Origin: Treponema sp.
Lineage (GTDB): Bacteria; Spirochaetota; Spirochaetia; Treponematales; Treponemataceae
Length of the DNA stretch: 6,892 nt
Assembly: GCA_003455655.1 (NCBI GenBank)
Contig: DMQP01000045.1
Location: 1 to 6,892, forward strand
Direction of reading: 5' to 3'
The notes below the pieces were generated by a model that did no database searches, was not told where the DNA came from, and saw only the letters and a list, made by a program, of their open reading frames with translations. The translations under genes were made by a program, and so were the position numbers. Of this stretch, positions 1-6,470 are shown piece by piece (within the stretch, counting starts at the first letter, position 1; every line of letters begins with the position of its first letter).

Positions 1-443
1 GCAGCGAAGAGAGCGTTACCGCCGTCCTGGTCGTCTGACTTTTTAGTACGGAATGAAACGTAATTTGTCAACTCTTCAAAGTTTGAATTGTGCAGACAGT
101 CAATACGTTTGCGGTTAAATTCATTCCACTTTTCAAGGTCTTTAAATCCTTCGCCTTCATCTTCTACAATGATGTGTGCATGAGAAGGTGAGAATGAGTA
201 CCATACGTGTACTTTTTTGTTGATGTCGCAGTTGTTACCATGCTTAACAGCATTCTTGATAACTTCAGAAATCTGCTGTTCAAGCAAGTTGATTTCCTTT
301 ATTTCAAGAGGTGCTGACTGAACAATCAACAGAGTAAAGTAACGAATCTGGCGGAAGTCCGAGGGGAATTCCTTGTAAAGCATGTTGGTTTTGTCAAACA
401 GCGGGTCACTGCCGTCTGAACGGAGTTCTTTGAGTTCTTCCAT
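1..443 (-). CDS. Anti-sigma-factor-type serine kinase (RsbW/SpoIIAB-like GHKL ATPase), 3' end outside window
   Basis: I translated 147 residues from an ATG at 441-443; the C-terminus lies beyond position 1. The fold is a GHKL (histidine-kinase-like) ATPase. The N box is EVIKNAVKHGN (residues 60-70, with the Glu/Asn pair that binds Mg-ATP), the G1 box is VEDEGEGF (93-100), and a G2-like DGGNALFA follows at 140-147. In G2 the second glycine of the usual GxG appears to be Ala144. In partner-switching systems such a kinase phosphorylates an STAS antagonist on serine and binds a sigma factor or other target. An AGGAAGG site six bases upstream overlaps the stop of the STAS gene, whose product is its expected substrate and partner. 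It is cytoplasmic, with no membrane segment. Family assignment is solid; the bound target is unknown and a sigma factor is not assured. Confidence 0.9.
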   Translation of the reverse strand, partial: MEELKELRSDGSDPLFDKTNMLYKEFPSDFRQIRYFTLLIVQSAPLEIKEINLLEQQISEVIKNAVKHGNNCDINKKVHVWYSFSPSHAHIIVEDEGEGFKDLEKWNEFNRKRIDCLHNSNFEELTNYVSFRTKKSDDQDGGNALFA

Positions 444-454
444 AGTGAGCCTTC

Positions 455-793
455 CTATTCGTTAATCATCAGCAGTGCTTCTTCAACACTATTGGCAATG
501 GGGAAATATCCCATCAGCTTGGTAAGTTCGATAACCTTTTTTACCGAACCATGAATGTTAGAAATGTACAGTTTGAGGTTCATCTTCTTGATGGTGGAGC
601 AGATGTAAATCAGTGCACCAATTCCAGATGAGTCGATGTAGTCAACTTGCTCAAGATTGATAATGAATGACTTGACATTTTTTTCAAGCATCTTCATGAC
701 CAGCTCTTTGAGTTTGTAAGAATTGTACAGATCCATCTCACCATTTACGTCGATGATGTAGACATCTCCATTCTTCCTTATTTTAAGTTCCAT
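455..793 (-). CDS. STAS-domain anti-sigma-factor antagonist (RsbV/SpoIIAA-like)
   Basis: This 112-residue protein is a single STAS domain, the usual length for SpoIIAA/RsbV proteins. The diagnostic loop DSSGIGAL lies at residues 54-61. By alignment with SpoIIAA, whose phosphorylated serine is the first one in DSSG, the expected phosphosite here is Ser55. Known role of the family: when dephosphorylated it captures the RsbW/SpoIIAB-type kinase and releases that kinase's client; when phosphorylated it is inactive. The gene sits between the phosphatase that would activate it (22 bp upstream) and the kinase that would inactivate it (11 bp downstream), so all three are almost certainly co-transcribed. 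The start is supported by AAGGAGC at 801-807, seven bases before the ATG. Confidence 0.94.
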   Translation of the reverse strand: MELKIRKNGDVYIIDVNGEMDLYNSYKLKELVMKMLEKNVKSFIINLEQVDYIDSSGIGALIYICSTIKKMNLKLYISNIHGSVKKVIELTKLMGYFPIANSVEEALLMINE

Positions 794-815
794 AAGTTTT
801 GCTCCTTATCACCAA

Positions 816-2522
816 TTACTGTATTTTTATTACCAGCAGTGACTGGTCATCATGCTGGTCTGCTGTTCCAATAAACTTCTTAACGTCGTTCTTGACTGCT
901 GTGGCAATGTCTTTGCCTGTTGCAGTAGCCTTTGATTTTACGACTTCAATCAGTTTTTCTTCCGAGTACTGCCGTCCGTCTTCGTTGAGTGCTTCAACAA
1001 GTCCGTCGGTGTACGTAACTATTATATCACCACTTTTTACTTTTTGCACGAAATTCTTGTATTCTACTGTTTTATCTGCACCAATAACTTCTGCCTCACC
1101 GGTAAGACGAGTGTATTCGCCTGTTGCTCCGTCTATAAGCAGAACCGGTGTGTTTCCACCAGCGGCACATTCAATTTCCTTGGTTTCGGGATTGTAATTG
1201 ATAAGGGCACAAGAGCCAAAGTGGTCGTTGCTGTAAGATTCTCCGGCAATTCCACGGTTAACCCAAGACAAAATGGTACCAGCACTTTGCATACTGTTTA
1301 CAACCAAGCGAATCATGGCGCGAACCATAATCATAATGACAAGGCTGTTCAAACCCTTACCTGCAATGTCGCTCATAACAAAAGAAACACGGTCTTTACG
1401 GCTTACAATAATGTCGTAGTAGTCACCGCATACATCTTCTGCTGCATCAAGGAAGACGCCCAACTGAATTCCATCGATTTTAGGAAGTTTTGCGGGAACA
1501 AGCTCCTTTTGGATTGAAGCTGCAATTTCGCCTTCTTTTGCGGCATCGTTGTATTCCACCAGTTCGCGTACTGAAATAACGGTTTTAATTGAGTTTGCAG
1601 CAAATTCGCCCAAAGTTGTTGCAAGGGTAAGTTCGTCTTCGGTAAAGAGAGGACTACCTTTTTTGCGAGCCAAGGCAATTTCTCCAATAACAGAACCGCC
1701 TGTTGTAAGGGGAACAAAAATATAACTTCCACACTCAAGGAATTCTTCTGGTCCGTTTTGATAGATGCGGCTGTCAAGTTCGGGCTTTGTAATGAGCTCT
1801 GGCTTTGCAGAAGATGCAATTTCGCCAAAAACATTGTCATGAAAGGGGAATGTTGCAAACTTAAAGTTTGTAGTAATGCGCACCTGTTTATGAGGCATGT
1901 CGTCTGGCAGTTTGTAAGGGGGAGGGAAGTCTCCTTCAAAGGCTTTAACTGCAATGACATCTTCAAAATCGTCAACTAAAAGAACAGCGGCACCATCTGC
2001 ACCAGTTTTTTCTTTGAGGGTTTTATTTACAAAATCAAGCAAAGAAGAAAGACCTTTTTCGTCTGCAAAAGAAAGGGCTGCTTTTTCGTTAAAACTGCGG
2101 CTTATAGCCATAAGTGCGGCATCTGCCTTGCCACTTGCAGTCATAGAAGCTAAATCTGCACCAGAAGCAGCTGCACTGTAGGCACGGTTTGCTTCATCTA
2201 TGCGTTCATTTTCTGATTTTGAAACCAAAGTTACAATATGTTTGGGTTCAAAAGTGCTTAACACAATAAGATAGGGAATAACGACAAGACCGGTAAGGAA
2301 AAGCAGTAATGCTATTACGGTTAAAGCGATTCCTTCGGAATCTCCGCCCATAAAGGCACCTACAAGGCTTACTACGAGAAGCATTGCTGCTGCGGTAAAC
2401 ATAGTAAAACTGACACGGGCGGTACTGCGTCGTTTAATAATAAACAATAATACAAGAATTGCTACTGCTTCTGCGGCCGCCGCAAAAAACGGAATGAACG
2501 CAAAACTGTTACTTAAATTCAC
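816..2522 (-). CDS. Membrane-anchored GAF-SpoIIE serine phosphatase (RsbU-like)
   Basis: This 568-residue protein has three parts. First come three hydrophobic segments at about residues 7-29, 39-60 and 64-88, with KRRSTAR after the first, which predicts an outside N-terminus and a cytoplasmic C-terminus. A GAF-like sensor region follows at about 155-320. Last is a SpoIIE/PP2C-type phosphatase domain at about 330-568. Visible PP2C motifs are GDYYD (366-370), SDIAGKG (384-390), AAGGNTP (453-459), TDGLVEAL (505-512) and DDQS (558-561), so the acidic metal ligands D367, D385, D506 and D559 are present. IQKELVPAKLP (337-347) is the linker helix typical of RsbU-like enzymes. Its likely substrate is the phosphorylated STAS protein encoded just downstream. 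The start is GTG at 2520-2522, supported by AGGGAG six bases upstream. The GAF ligand and the input signal are unknown. Confidence 0.93.
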   Translation of the reverse strand: MNLSNSFAFIPFFAAAAEAVAILVLLFIIKRRSTARVSFTMFTAAAMLLVVSLVGAFMGGDSEGIALTVIALLLFLTGLVVIPYLIVLSTFEPKHIVTLVSKSENERIDEANRAYSAAASGADLASMTASGKADAALMAISRSFNEKAALSFADEKGLSSLLDFVNKTLKEKTGADGAAVLLVDDFEDVIAVKAFEGDFPPPYKLPDDMPHKQVRITTNFKFATFPFHDNVFGEIASSAKPELITKPELDSRIYQNGPEEFLECGSYIFVPLTTGGSVIGEIALARKKGSPLFTEDELTLATTLGEFAANSIKTVISVRELVEYNDAAKEGEIAASIQKELVPAKLPKIDGIQLGVFLDAAEDVCGDYYDIIVSRKDRVSFVMSDIAGKGLNSLVIMIMVRAMIRLVVNSMQSAGTILSWVNRGIAGESYSNDHFGSCALINYNPETKEIECAAGGNTPVLLIDGATGEYTRLTGEAEVIGADKTVEYKNFVQKVKSGDIIVTYTDGLVEALNEDGRQYSEEKLIEVVKSKATATGKDIATAVKNDVKKFIGTADQHDDQSLLVIKIQ

Positions 2523-2528
2523 TTTATG

Positions 2529-2534
2529 CTCCCT
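2529..2534 (-). promoter_or_regulatory. Ribosome binding site for the GTG-started phosphatase gene
   Basis: AGGGAG on the minus strand lies six bases before the GTG at 2520-2522 and decides this non-ATG start. No in-frame ATG with a comparable site is seen nearby. The predicted transcription start falls at or next to this site, so the leader would be very short. Confidence 0.7.
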
Positions 2535-2540
2535 ATCTAT

Positions 2541-2569
2541 ATTTTAACACCGAAGTAGTGAATCGTCAA
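2541..2569 (-). promoter_or_regulatory. Sigma70-type promoter of the phosphatase/STAS/kinase operon
   Basis: On the minus strand the -35 element TTGACG (2564-2569) is separated by exactly 17 bp from the -10 element TAAAAT (2541-2546), each one mismatch from consensus. It lies in the 79-bp gap after the ParB-like gene and gives the signalling operon its own housekeeping promoter. The predicted start near 2534 leaves only about 12 bases of leader. No clear rho-independent terminator separates it from the upstream operon, so read-through from that operon is also possible. Confidence 0.7.
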
Positions 2570-2604
2570 GATTTTTACACTCCATTATCGGCAAAAATTC
2601 ACTA
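2556..2604. repeat. 8-bp inverted repeat bracketing the -35 element
   Basis: TAGTGAAT at 2556-2563 is mirrored by ATTCACTA at 2597-2604, a perfect 8-bp inverted repeat with 33 bp between arms. One arm lies in the promoter spacer right next to the -35; the other contains the stop codon of the ParB-like gene. It could be a weak hairpin or a spaced operator. The loop is long and no T-run follows, so it is not a convincing terminator, and chance occurrence is possible. Confidence 0.3.
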
Positions 2605-3522
2605 TTTGAACATATCTCGAAGCATTTTCTTTTTGTTGATATGATTTAAGATTCTTTTAAGTAGATTGGGGCTGTAGTCTGCAATAAACTCTTCGGTAGC
2701 CTTGTCTAAGCTAAAGTCGTTACCGAATTTTTGTTTTAGTTCATCCCAGTATTTGATAAGAAAGACATAAAGGTCGCATTTGGTTCTGCCCTTAAAGTGA
2801 CGCATTAAGTGGTGACTGTCTATTGCCTGAATTACGGGAAGAAAAACTTTTTTGTACCAAGACAGTACGGCATCTTCAAAAGAAATTTCTTCTTTAATGC
2901 CCATGTTGATGTAATACTTGTGGCTTAAAATGTGATTGTATATGACATCGTATTTACCGGGTGTGGTAAAGTCTAAAATCCAACAGTCAGTTATGTCTCC
3001 AAAATTGGTTTCTGCGTAGAACACTCTTTTTTCGTAAGCAATGACTTGTTTTATCATTTGTTCAAGAGAACTTTCTGGTTTAAGTTTTATTTCGCTTTGG
3101 AGGCTTACGACTTCTGCATCTATAAACTCAACGCCACGAGCTTTTGCTACAGAAACACGGTGATTGCCGTCACGGACAAAGTACAGTCCTCCTGCTTCGT
3201 AGAGGCTTATAGGGGGAAGGTCAATGTTTTGTAAGTGAGCCATGTCTATGTGTTCCCAACGGCTTTTAAGAAAATTGCTCTTGGGGAAAAAATGATTGTC
3301 AAAATCTTGGTAGCGACCTTCACTTCCTGCAATAAGGGCTACTGGTACTACTTGCATTCCCTTGTAGACTTCGTTTTCTGGGCGCAAGAGTTTTTTTATG
3401 TCTGTAAAAGAAATAAGCGTTGCTTCTTCTGGGTTGAGGATATGTTGTATTTCGTTAAACCAAGCTTTGTTACGAGCTTTGGCAAAATCTTCATTGGTTT
3501 GCGTTGACAGATATGACTGCAT
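2602..3522 (-). CDS. ParB/sulfiredoxin-like domain protein with C-terminal GRT-x-x-DLY module, function unknown
   Basis: In this 306-residue protein the region from about 50 to 140 resembles the ParB/Srx-like fold: VVPVALIAGSEGRYQDF (58-74), PPISLYE (103-109), then YFVRDGNHRVSVAKARG (114-130). The DGNHR stretch (118-122) occupies the place of the ParB/Srx nucleotide-binding box. The C-terminal half has WYKKVFLPVIQAI (222-234) and FKGRTKCDLYVFL (243-255), a pairing I associate with uncharacterised proteins of Actinobacteria and Chloroflexi that carry the same N-terminal domain. No helix-turn-helix is apparent, so a chromosome-segregation role is unlikely. The start ATG lies 32 bases inside the metallophosphoesterase gene, with AAAGGAGA at 3531-3538 supporting it, so the two are translationally linked. 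Nucleotide binding or hydrolysis is plausible but only inferred. Confidence 0.82.
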   Translation of the reverse strand: MQSYLSTQTNEDFAKARNKAWFNEIQHILNPEEATLISFTDIKKLLRPENEVYKGMQVVPVALIAGSEGRYQDFDNHFFPKSNFLKSRWEHIDMAHLQNIDLPPISLYEAGGLYFVRDGNHRVSVAKARGVEFIDAEVVSLQSEIKLKPESSLEQMIKQVIAYEKRVFYAETNFGDITDCWILDFTTPGKYDVIYNHILSHKYYINMGIKEEISFEDAVLSWYKKVFLPVIQAIDSHHLMRHFKGRTKCDLYVFLIKYWDELKQKFGNDFSLDKATEEFIADYSPNLLKRILNHINKKKMLRDMFK

Positions 3523-4246
3523 CGAAACGGTCTCCTTTGGTTTTCTCTTGGGGAAGTGCCGGATTAAAATTGATGATGACTCGGCTGTATGCGTTGACGA
3601 CTGTTGTTTGATGGCTTACGGTTGTACGTTCTGCCTGTAAGTCGTACAAATGAATATGACCGTGCACTAACAGTGCAGGTTTGAACTTTTTTATAAACCA
3701 GTTAAAACATTCAAAGCCTTTGTGACAAGGGTCTTCTCTGTCATGTATGTGACGGGGGGAAGCATGAGTTAAAAAAACATCACAGAAGCGACCGTAGCGA
3801 ATTTTATTCCACAGTAGTTTCGGTGCCATGGCTAAAAGCTGAAAGAACATTTCTCGGTTTGTGTACTGGTCTTCTCCGTTGTTGTAACGAATTGAACCAG
3901 AAACTCCTGCTACTAAGAGGGGAGTCTTTTTTCCGTCGGGTAAGGTAAACATAAGATTTTTACATGCTAAAACTTTGTTGCTTACATAATCGCCACCGTG
4001 ACTGTGCTGCATGGTTTCGGTAGCACTGCTTTGGGGATTAGGTCGGTGGTAGTATTTGAATTCACTTAAGTCGTGGTTGCCAAAGACAAAAAAAGTTGGC
4101 TTGTTTAAAAGCGTAACAATGTAATCAACATAATCCATGGGAAGATCGCCAGCACAAAACACTGCGTCTACATCGGCATAGCGTTCTTTTGCGGATGTTG
4201 CGTAAACAAGTGGATCTATTTGGTCTGAAACACAGAGAAACTTCAT
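3491..4246 (-). CDS. Calcineurin-like metallophosphoesterase
   Basis: This 251-residue cytoplasmic protein has the ordered motifs of the class III metallophosphoesterase fold: SDQID (7-11), AGDLP (32-36), FGNHDL (55-60), LTHASP (159-164) and HGHIH (195-199). Candidate metal ligands are D8, D34, N57, H161, H197 and H199. The usual DxH of motif I reads DQI, so the first histidine is missing, although D11 lies close by. It is small and lacks extra domains. Its ATG overlaps the stop of the TPR gene by one base (TAATG), and its end overlaps the ParB-like gene by 32 bases, so it is the middle gene of a tight operon. The substrate cannot be read from sequence; nucleic acid, nucleotide and phosphoprotein are all open. 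Confidence 0.9.
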   Translation of the reverse strand: MKFLCVSDQIDPLVYATSAKERYADVDAVFCAGDLPMDYVDYIVTLLNKPTFFVFGNHDLSEFKYYHRPNPQSSATETMQHSHGGDYVSNKVLACKNLMFTLPDGKKTPLLVAGVSGSIRYNNGEDQYTNREMFFQLLAMAPKLLWNKIRYGRFCDVFLTHASPRHIHDREDPCHKGFECFNWFIKKFKPALLVHGHIHLYDLQAERTTVSHQTTVVNAYSRVIINFNPALPQEKTKGDRFDAVISVNANQ

Positions 4247-5613
4247 TAGACGCCAGCCTTTGCAAGAATGGCTTCGAGTTTTTCTTTTTCCAAAAGCACC
4301 ACAGGACGATTTTCTGCAAACTTGATTGCGGTAGGAGTAAAGCTTGAACTGGTGCAGATAATGCCTTTGTTACAGTTGTTGTTTTTGAGGTTGTCATGAA
4401 CACGACGTACAACAGTGTCTTCCAAAGGATCTGTTACGCGGTGGAATTCAATAAGTGCCATTTGCTGACGAACGCTCATCCAGTTGTCGCCTTTTTGTTC
4501 TGCTGCGTACACAATACAGCCAAACTGTTTGTTTTCTGTTTTCTTTGCTTCATAGCCCAGTGCACGAACTGCTTTTTGACAAATGATTTCAAAGTCTGCT
4601 GGCGATGAAGTAAGATATTCTTTCATGCTGTCGTTTGACTGCAAGTCTTTGTATTCTTGAAGTTTTGCTCCTACATCGCGGAAGGAACGGTTTTTCGCAT
4701 AGATTTTTTCCCACTGAGCAATTGCTTTGTCAATGTTGCGAGATTTTTCGTAACAGGCTGCAAGAAAGTAGCGGGCATATAAGGTTTCTTGATTTGAGTC
4801 ACTGGTAGCAACTTTAATGGCATGTTCAAATTCAGCCATAGCGTTATCTATGTGGTCAACTGCCATATAGCAAGAACCGCGTTCAATAAGAGCTCTCTGC
4901 CTAAACTCTGGATCTCGCTGTGCCTTTTCCAAAGCTTTAAGTGCGCCCGAATAGTCTTTGCTTTCTCGAAGAATTCGACCCAAGTAATAGTAGTTTGAAA
5001 ACTGAGAGGGGTTAATGCGAATGGCAAGGTCTATTTCTCGTTTTGCATTTTCAAACTGTTTGGCGCGGTAGAGCAGGTAACCCATTGCGGCATGAGCTTT
5101 AGAATGTTTTTTATTTGCCGTTGCTGCTTTTTGATAAAAGGCCATGGCGTTTCCGTGCTGATTCATGTCTTCGTAGATTTTTCCCGTTTCGTAGTAATTG
5201 TCTGCGTTTTGGGGATCCATTTTAGTAAGCAGTAAGTGTTCTTTGAGGGCTTCTTGTGGCTGCTTGAAACGAGTGTAAAGTTCTGCCATGTGTTTACGGA
5301 ATGCAACTTCGGGAATTTGTCCGTCAAAGAGAGCGTTTTGATTTACCAGTTTGTATTCAATAAAAGCAAGGTCGTATTTTTCGTCGAGATAGTAGGCTTC
5401 TCCTAACAGATAGTGGGCAATGTAATCTCTGGGGTCTTTGGCAATAATTTGTTTTGCAAGTTTTTCTGCTTGTTGATATTTTCCATCTTTTATAAGTTTT
5501 TTGATTCCATCGATTCTTTTGGGTGAAGCAATACTTTTAATGAGTATAACAGTTACTCCAATGATGATAGAGCCTAAAACACTGAAAATAACAATTGCTG
5601 CAGATGTATCCAT
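4246..5613 (-). CDS. Membrane-anchored TPR protein with C-terminal Mrr-like (restriction endonuclease fold) domain
   Basis: In this 455-residue protein residues 5-27 form one transmembrane helix, followed by lysine-rich sequence that predicts a cytoplasmic body. TPR-type helical repeats fill about 35-325, including IAHYLLGEAYYLDEKYDLA (65-83), SKAHAAMGYLLYRAKQFENA (171-190) and FSNYYYLGRILRESKDYSGA (205-224). Residues about 335-452 resemble the Mrr catalytic domain: FEIICQKAVRALGYE (341-355) and NKGIICTSSSFTPTAIKFA (415-433) match its ends. The active-site positions look degenerate: no Asp appears in GCIVYA (365-370), and IEFHR (388-392) replaces the expected I-Q-x-K, with His for Lys. The domain may therefore bind rather than cut. 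The start is the ATG at 5611-5613; a TTG at 5658 extends the frame but lacks a good ribosome binding site. Confidence 0.82.
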   Translation of the reverse strand: MDTSAAIVIFSVLGSIIIGVTVILIKSIASPKRIDGIKKLIKDGKYQQAEKLAKQIIAKDPRDYIAHYLLGEAYYLDEKYDLAFIEYKLVNQNALFDGQIPEVAFRKHMAELYTRFKQPQEALKEHLLLTKMDPQNADNYYETGKIYEDMNQHGNAMAFYQKAATANKKHSKAHAAMGYLLYRAKQFENAKREIDLAIRINPSQFSNYYYLGRILRESKDYSGALKALEKAQRDPEFRQRALIERGSCYMAVDHIDNAMAEFEHAIKVATSDSNQETLYARYFLAACYEKSRNIDKAIAQWEKIYAKNRSFRDVGAKLQEYKDLQSNDSMKEYLTSSPADFEIICQKAVRALGYEAKKTENKQFGCIVYAAEQKGDNWMSVRQQMALIEFHRVTDPLEDTVVRRVHDNLKNNNCNKGIICTSSSFTPTAIKFAENRPVVLLEKEKLEAILAKAGV

Positions 5614-5621
5614 TAGGGTTC

Positions 5622-5628
5622 CCACCTT
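5622..5628 (-). promoter_or_regulatory. Ribosome binding site fixing the start of the TPR/Mrr-like gene
   Basis: AAGGTGG on the minus strand sits eight bases before the ATG at 5611-5613. It favours that start over a TTG 45 bases further upstream, which would place 15 extra non-hydrophobic residues before the membrane helix. Confidence 0.75.
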
Positions 5629-5645
5629 GTTATAGTTAATAGAGA

Positions 5646-5659
5646 CTTGCCCTTGCAAG
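5646..5659. repeat. Short palindrome in the divergent intergenic region
   Basis: CTTGC (5646-5650) and GCAAG (5655-5659) form a 5-bp inverted repeat around CCTT, and the right half is itself the palindrome TTGCAA. It lies between the two divergent genes, at or just beyond the predicted -10 of the leftward promoter, where an operator could act on both. It is short enough to arise by chance. Confidence 0.25.
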
Positions 5660-5686
5660 AGTATCTTTTTTATGCGAATATGTCAA
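5658..5686 (-). promoter_or_regulatory. Candidate sigma70-type promoter of the TPR/phosphoesterase/ParB-like operon
   Basis: On the minus strand a perfect TTGACA (5681-5686) is followed after 17 bp by TACTCT (5658-5663), a poor -10 with three matches to TATAAT. A better -10 match, TATAAC, occurs further downstream, but transcription from it would start inside the ribosome binding site. The perfect -35 and spacing make the first choice more likely; the weak -10 suggests low or activator-dependent expression. The rightward promoter should lie in the same 89 bp, but no convincing element pair was found for it. Confidence 0.45.
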
Positions 5687-5702
5687 TTTGTGGAGGTTGC
5701 AG

Positions 5703-6458
5703 ATGAAAAAATACTTTTTGACGCTCGCTGTCTGTTTTGCCTTTGTGGGAAGTGTTTGGGCGGGAGAAAATTTTTCTACAGGAGAGACACTCTTTAGTCA
5801 TAACCGTCCTTCAGAAGCTATTCCTTACTTACAGACTGCAATAAGCACTGAACATGAACCTCGCGCTTACCTCTACCTTGCACTTGCATACGCTCAGACG
5901 GGTCAGTATCAGTTGAGTCTTGATACCGCAGACAAGGCTATGTCTGTTTCGGGAACAAACAAAAAAATCATTGCTTATAACGCAGGAAACACTGCTTATA
6001 CCATGGGAAACTATGCCCTTGCAGAACAATGGTTTTCTATTGCTATTTCTGCAGATCCTTCCTATGCCAGCCCTGTGTTAAACCGTGCAAATGCTCGTCT
6101 TCAGCAAAAAAAATATTCTGAAAGTATAAGCGACTACAATGCCTACCTTGCTCTTGCACCAGGAGACAGTCAGTCTGAACAAATTAAGCAGATTGTAGCT
6201 GCCATTCAAGCTCAAATGCAAAAAGATGAACAAGATGCGATTTTGCGTGAACAAGAAGCAGAGCGTCTTAAAATAGAAGAAGAGCGCGTGGAAGCAGAAA
6301 GAGCTGCCGAAAAAGAAAGAGCTGCCGCTGAAGCTGCAGAACGGAGAAGACGCCTTTTGGAAGATGTTGCCGCCTCTTTGCAAGATTCTCAGTCTGAAAA
6401 TCTTTCTGCAGGAACAGAATCGACGGTTGACTACGGATATGAATCTGATTTTGAGTAG
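5703..6458 (+). CDS. Secreted (periplasmic) TPR protein with C-terminal Glu/Ala/Arg-rich coiled coil
   Basis: This 251-residue protein starts with a Sec signal peptide: MKKYF, a hydrophobic core, then SVWA before GENF, with likely cleavage after Ala20. The only nearby cysteine (Cys11) is inside the hydrophobic core and not in a lipobox, so it is not a lipoprotein. TPR-like repeats cover about 25-155, for example EPRAYLYLALAYAQTGQYQL (52-71) and ASPVLNRANARLQQKKYSES (122-141). Residues about 160-226 form a charged coiled coil rich in E, A and R (EAERLKIEEERVEAERAAE, 185-203), then an acidic tail ends in YESDFE. From memory, T. pallidum TP0470 has a similar plan with EAEEARRK-type repeats; orthology is untested. 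The ATG is preferred over an in-frame TTG at 5688 because GGAGG (5692-5696) lies six bases before it. It probably shares a transcript with the next gene. Confidence 0.88.
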   Translation: MKKYFLTLAVCFAFVGSVWAGENFSTGETLFSHNRPSEAIPYLQTAISTEHEPRAYLYLALAYAQTGQYQLSLDTADKAMSVSGTNKKIIAYNAGNTAYTMGNYALAEQWFSIAISADPSYASPVLNRANARLQQKKYSESISDYNAYLALAPGDSQSEQIKQIVAAIQAQMQKDEQDAILREQEAERLKIEEERVEAERAAEKERAAAEAAERRRRLLEDVAASLQDSQSENLSAGTESTVDYGYESDFE

Positions 6459-6462
6459 GGGG
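6457..6462 (+). promoter_or_regulatory. Ribosome binding site for the GTG-started repeat protein
   Basis: AGGGGG overlaps the TAG stop of the TPR gene and lies eight bases before the GTG at 6471-6473. It supports the non-ATG start; the reading frame contains no ATG anywhere from there to the window end. Confidence 0.6.
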
Positions 6463-6470
6463 AACTGACG

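Noticed and set aside
799..1197. 132-codon plus-strand open frame
   Set aside because: It lies wholly antisense to the phosphatase gene, encodes a Ser/Phe-rich sequence with no motif, and is explained by codon bias of the real gene.
1403..1975. 190-codon minus-strand open frame in another frame of the phosphatase gene
   Set aside because: The main frame has clear GAF and PP2C motifs across this stretch; this one shows only Leu/Gln-rich low-complexity sequence.
2556..2604. Rho-independent terminator after the ParB-like gene
   Set aside because: The inverted repeat is only 8 bp with a 33-bp loop, is AT-rich, and no T-run follows it on the minus strand.
5614..5658. TTG start at 5658 giving a 470-residue TPR/Mrr-like protein
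   Set aside because: The AAGGTGG site points to the ATG at 5613, and the extension would overlap the predicted promoter -10.
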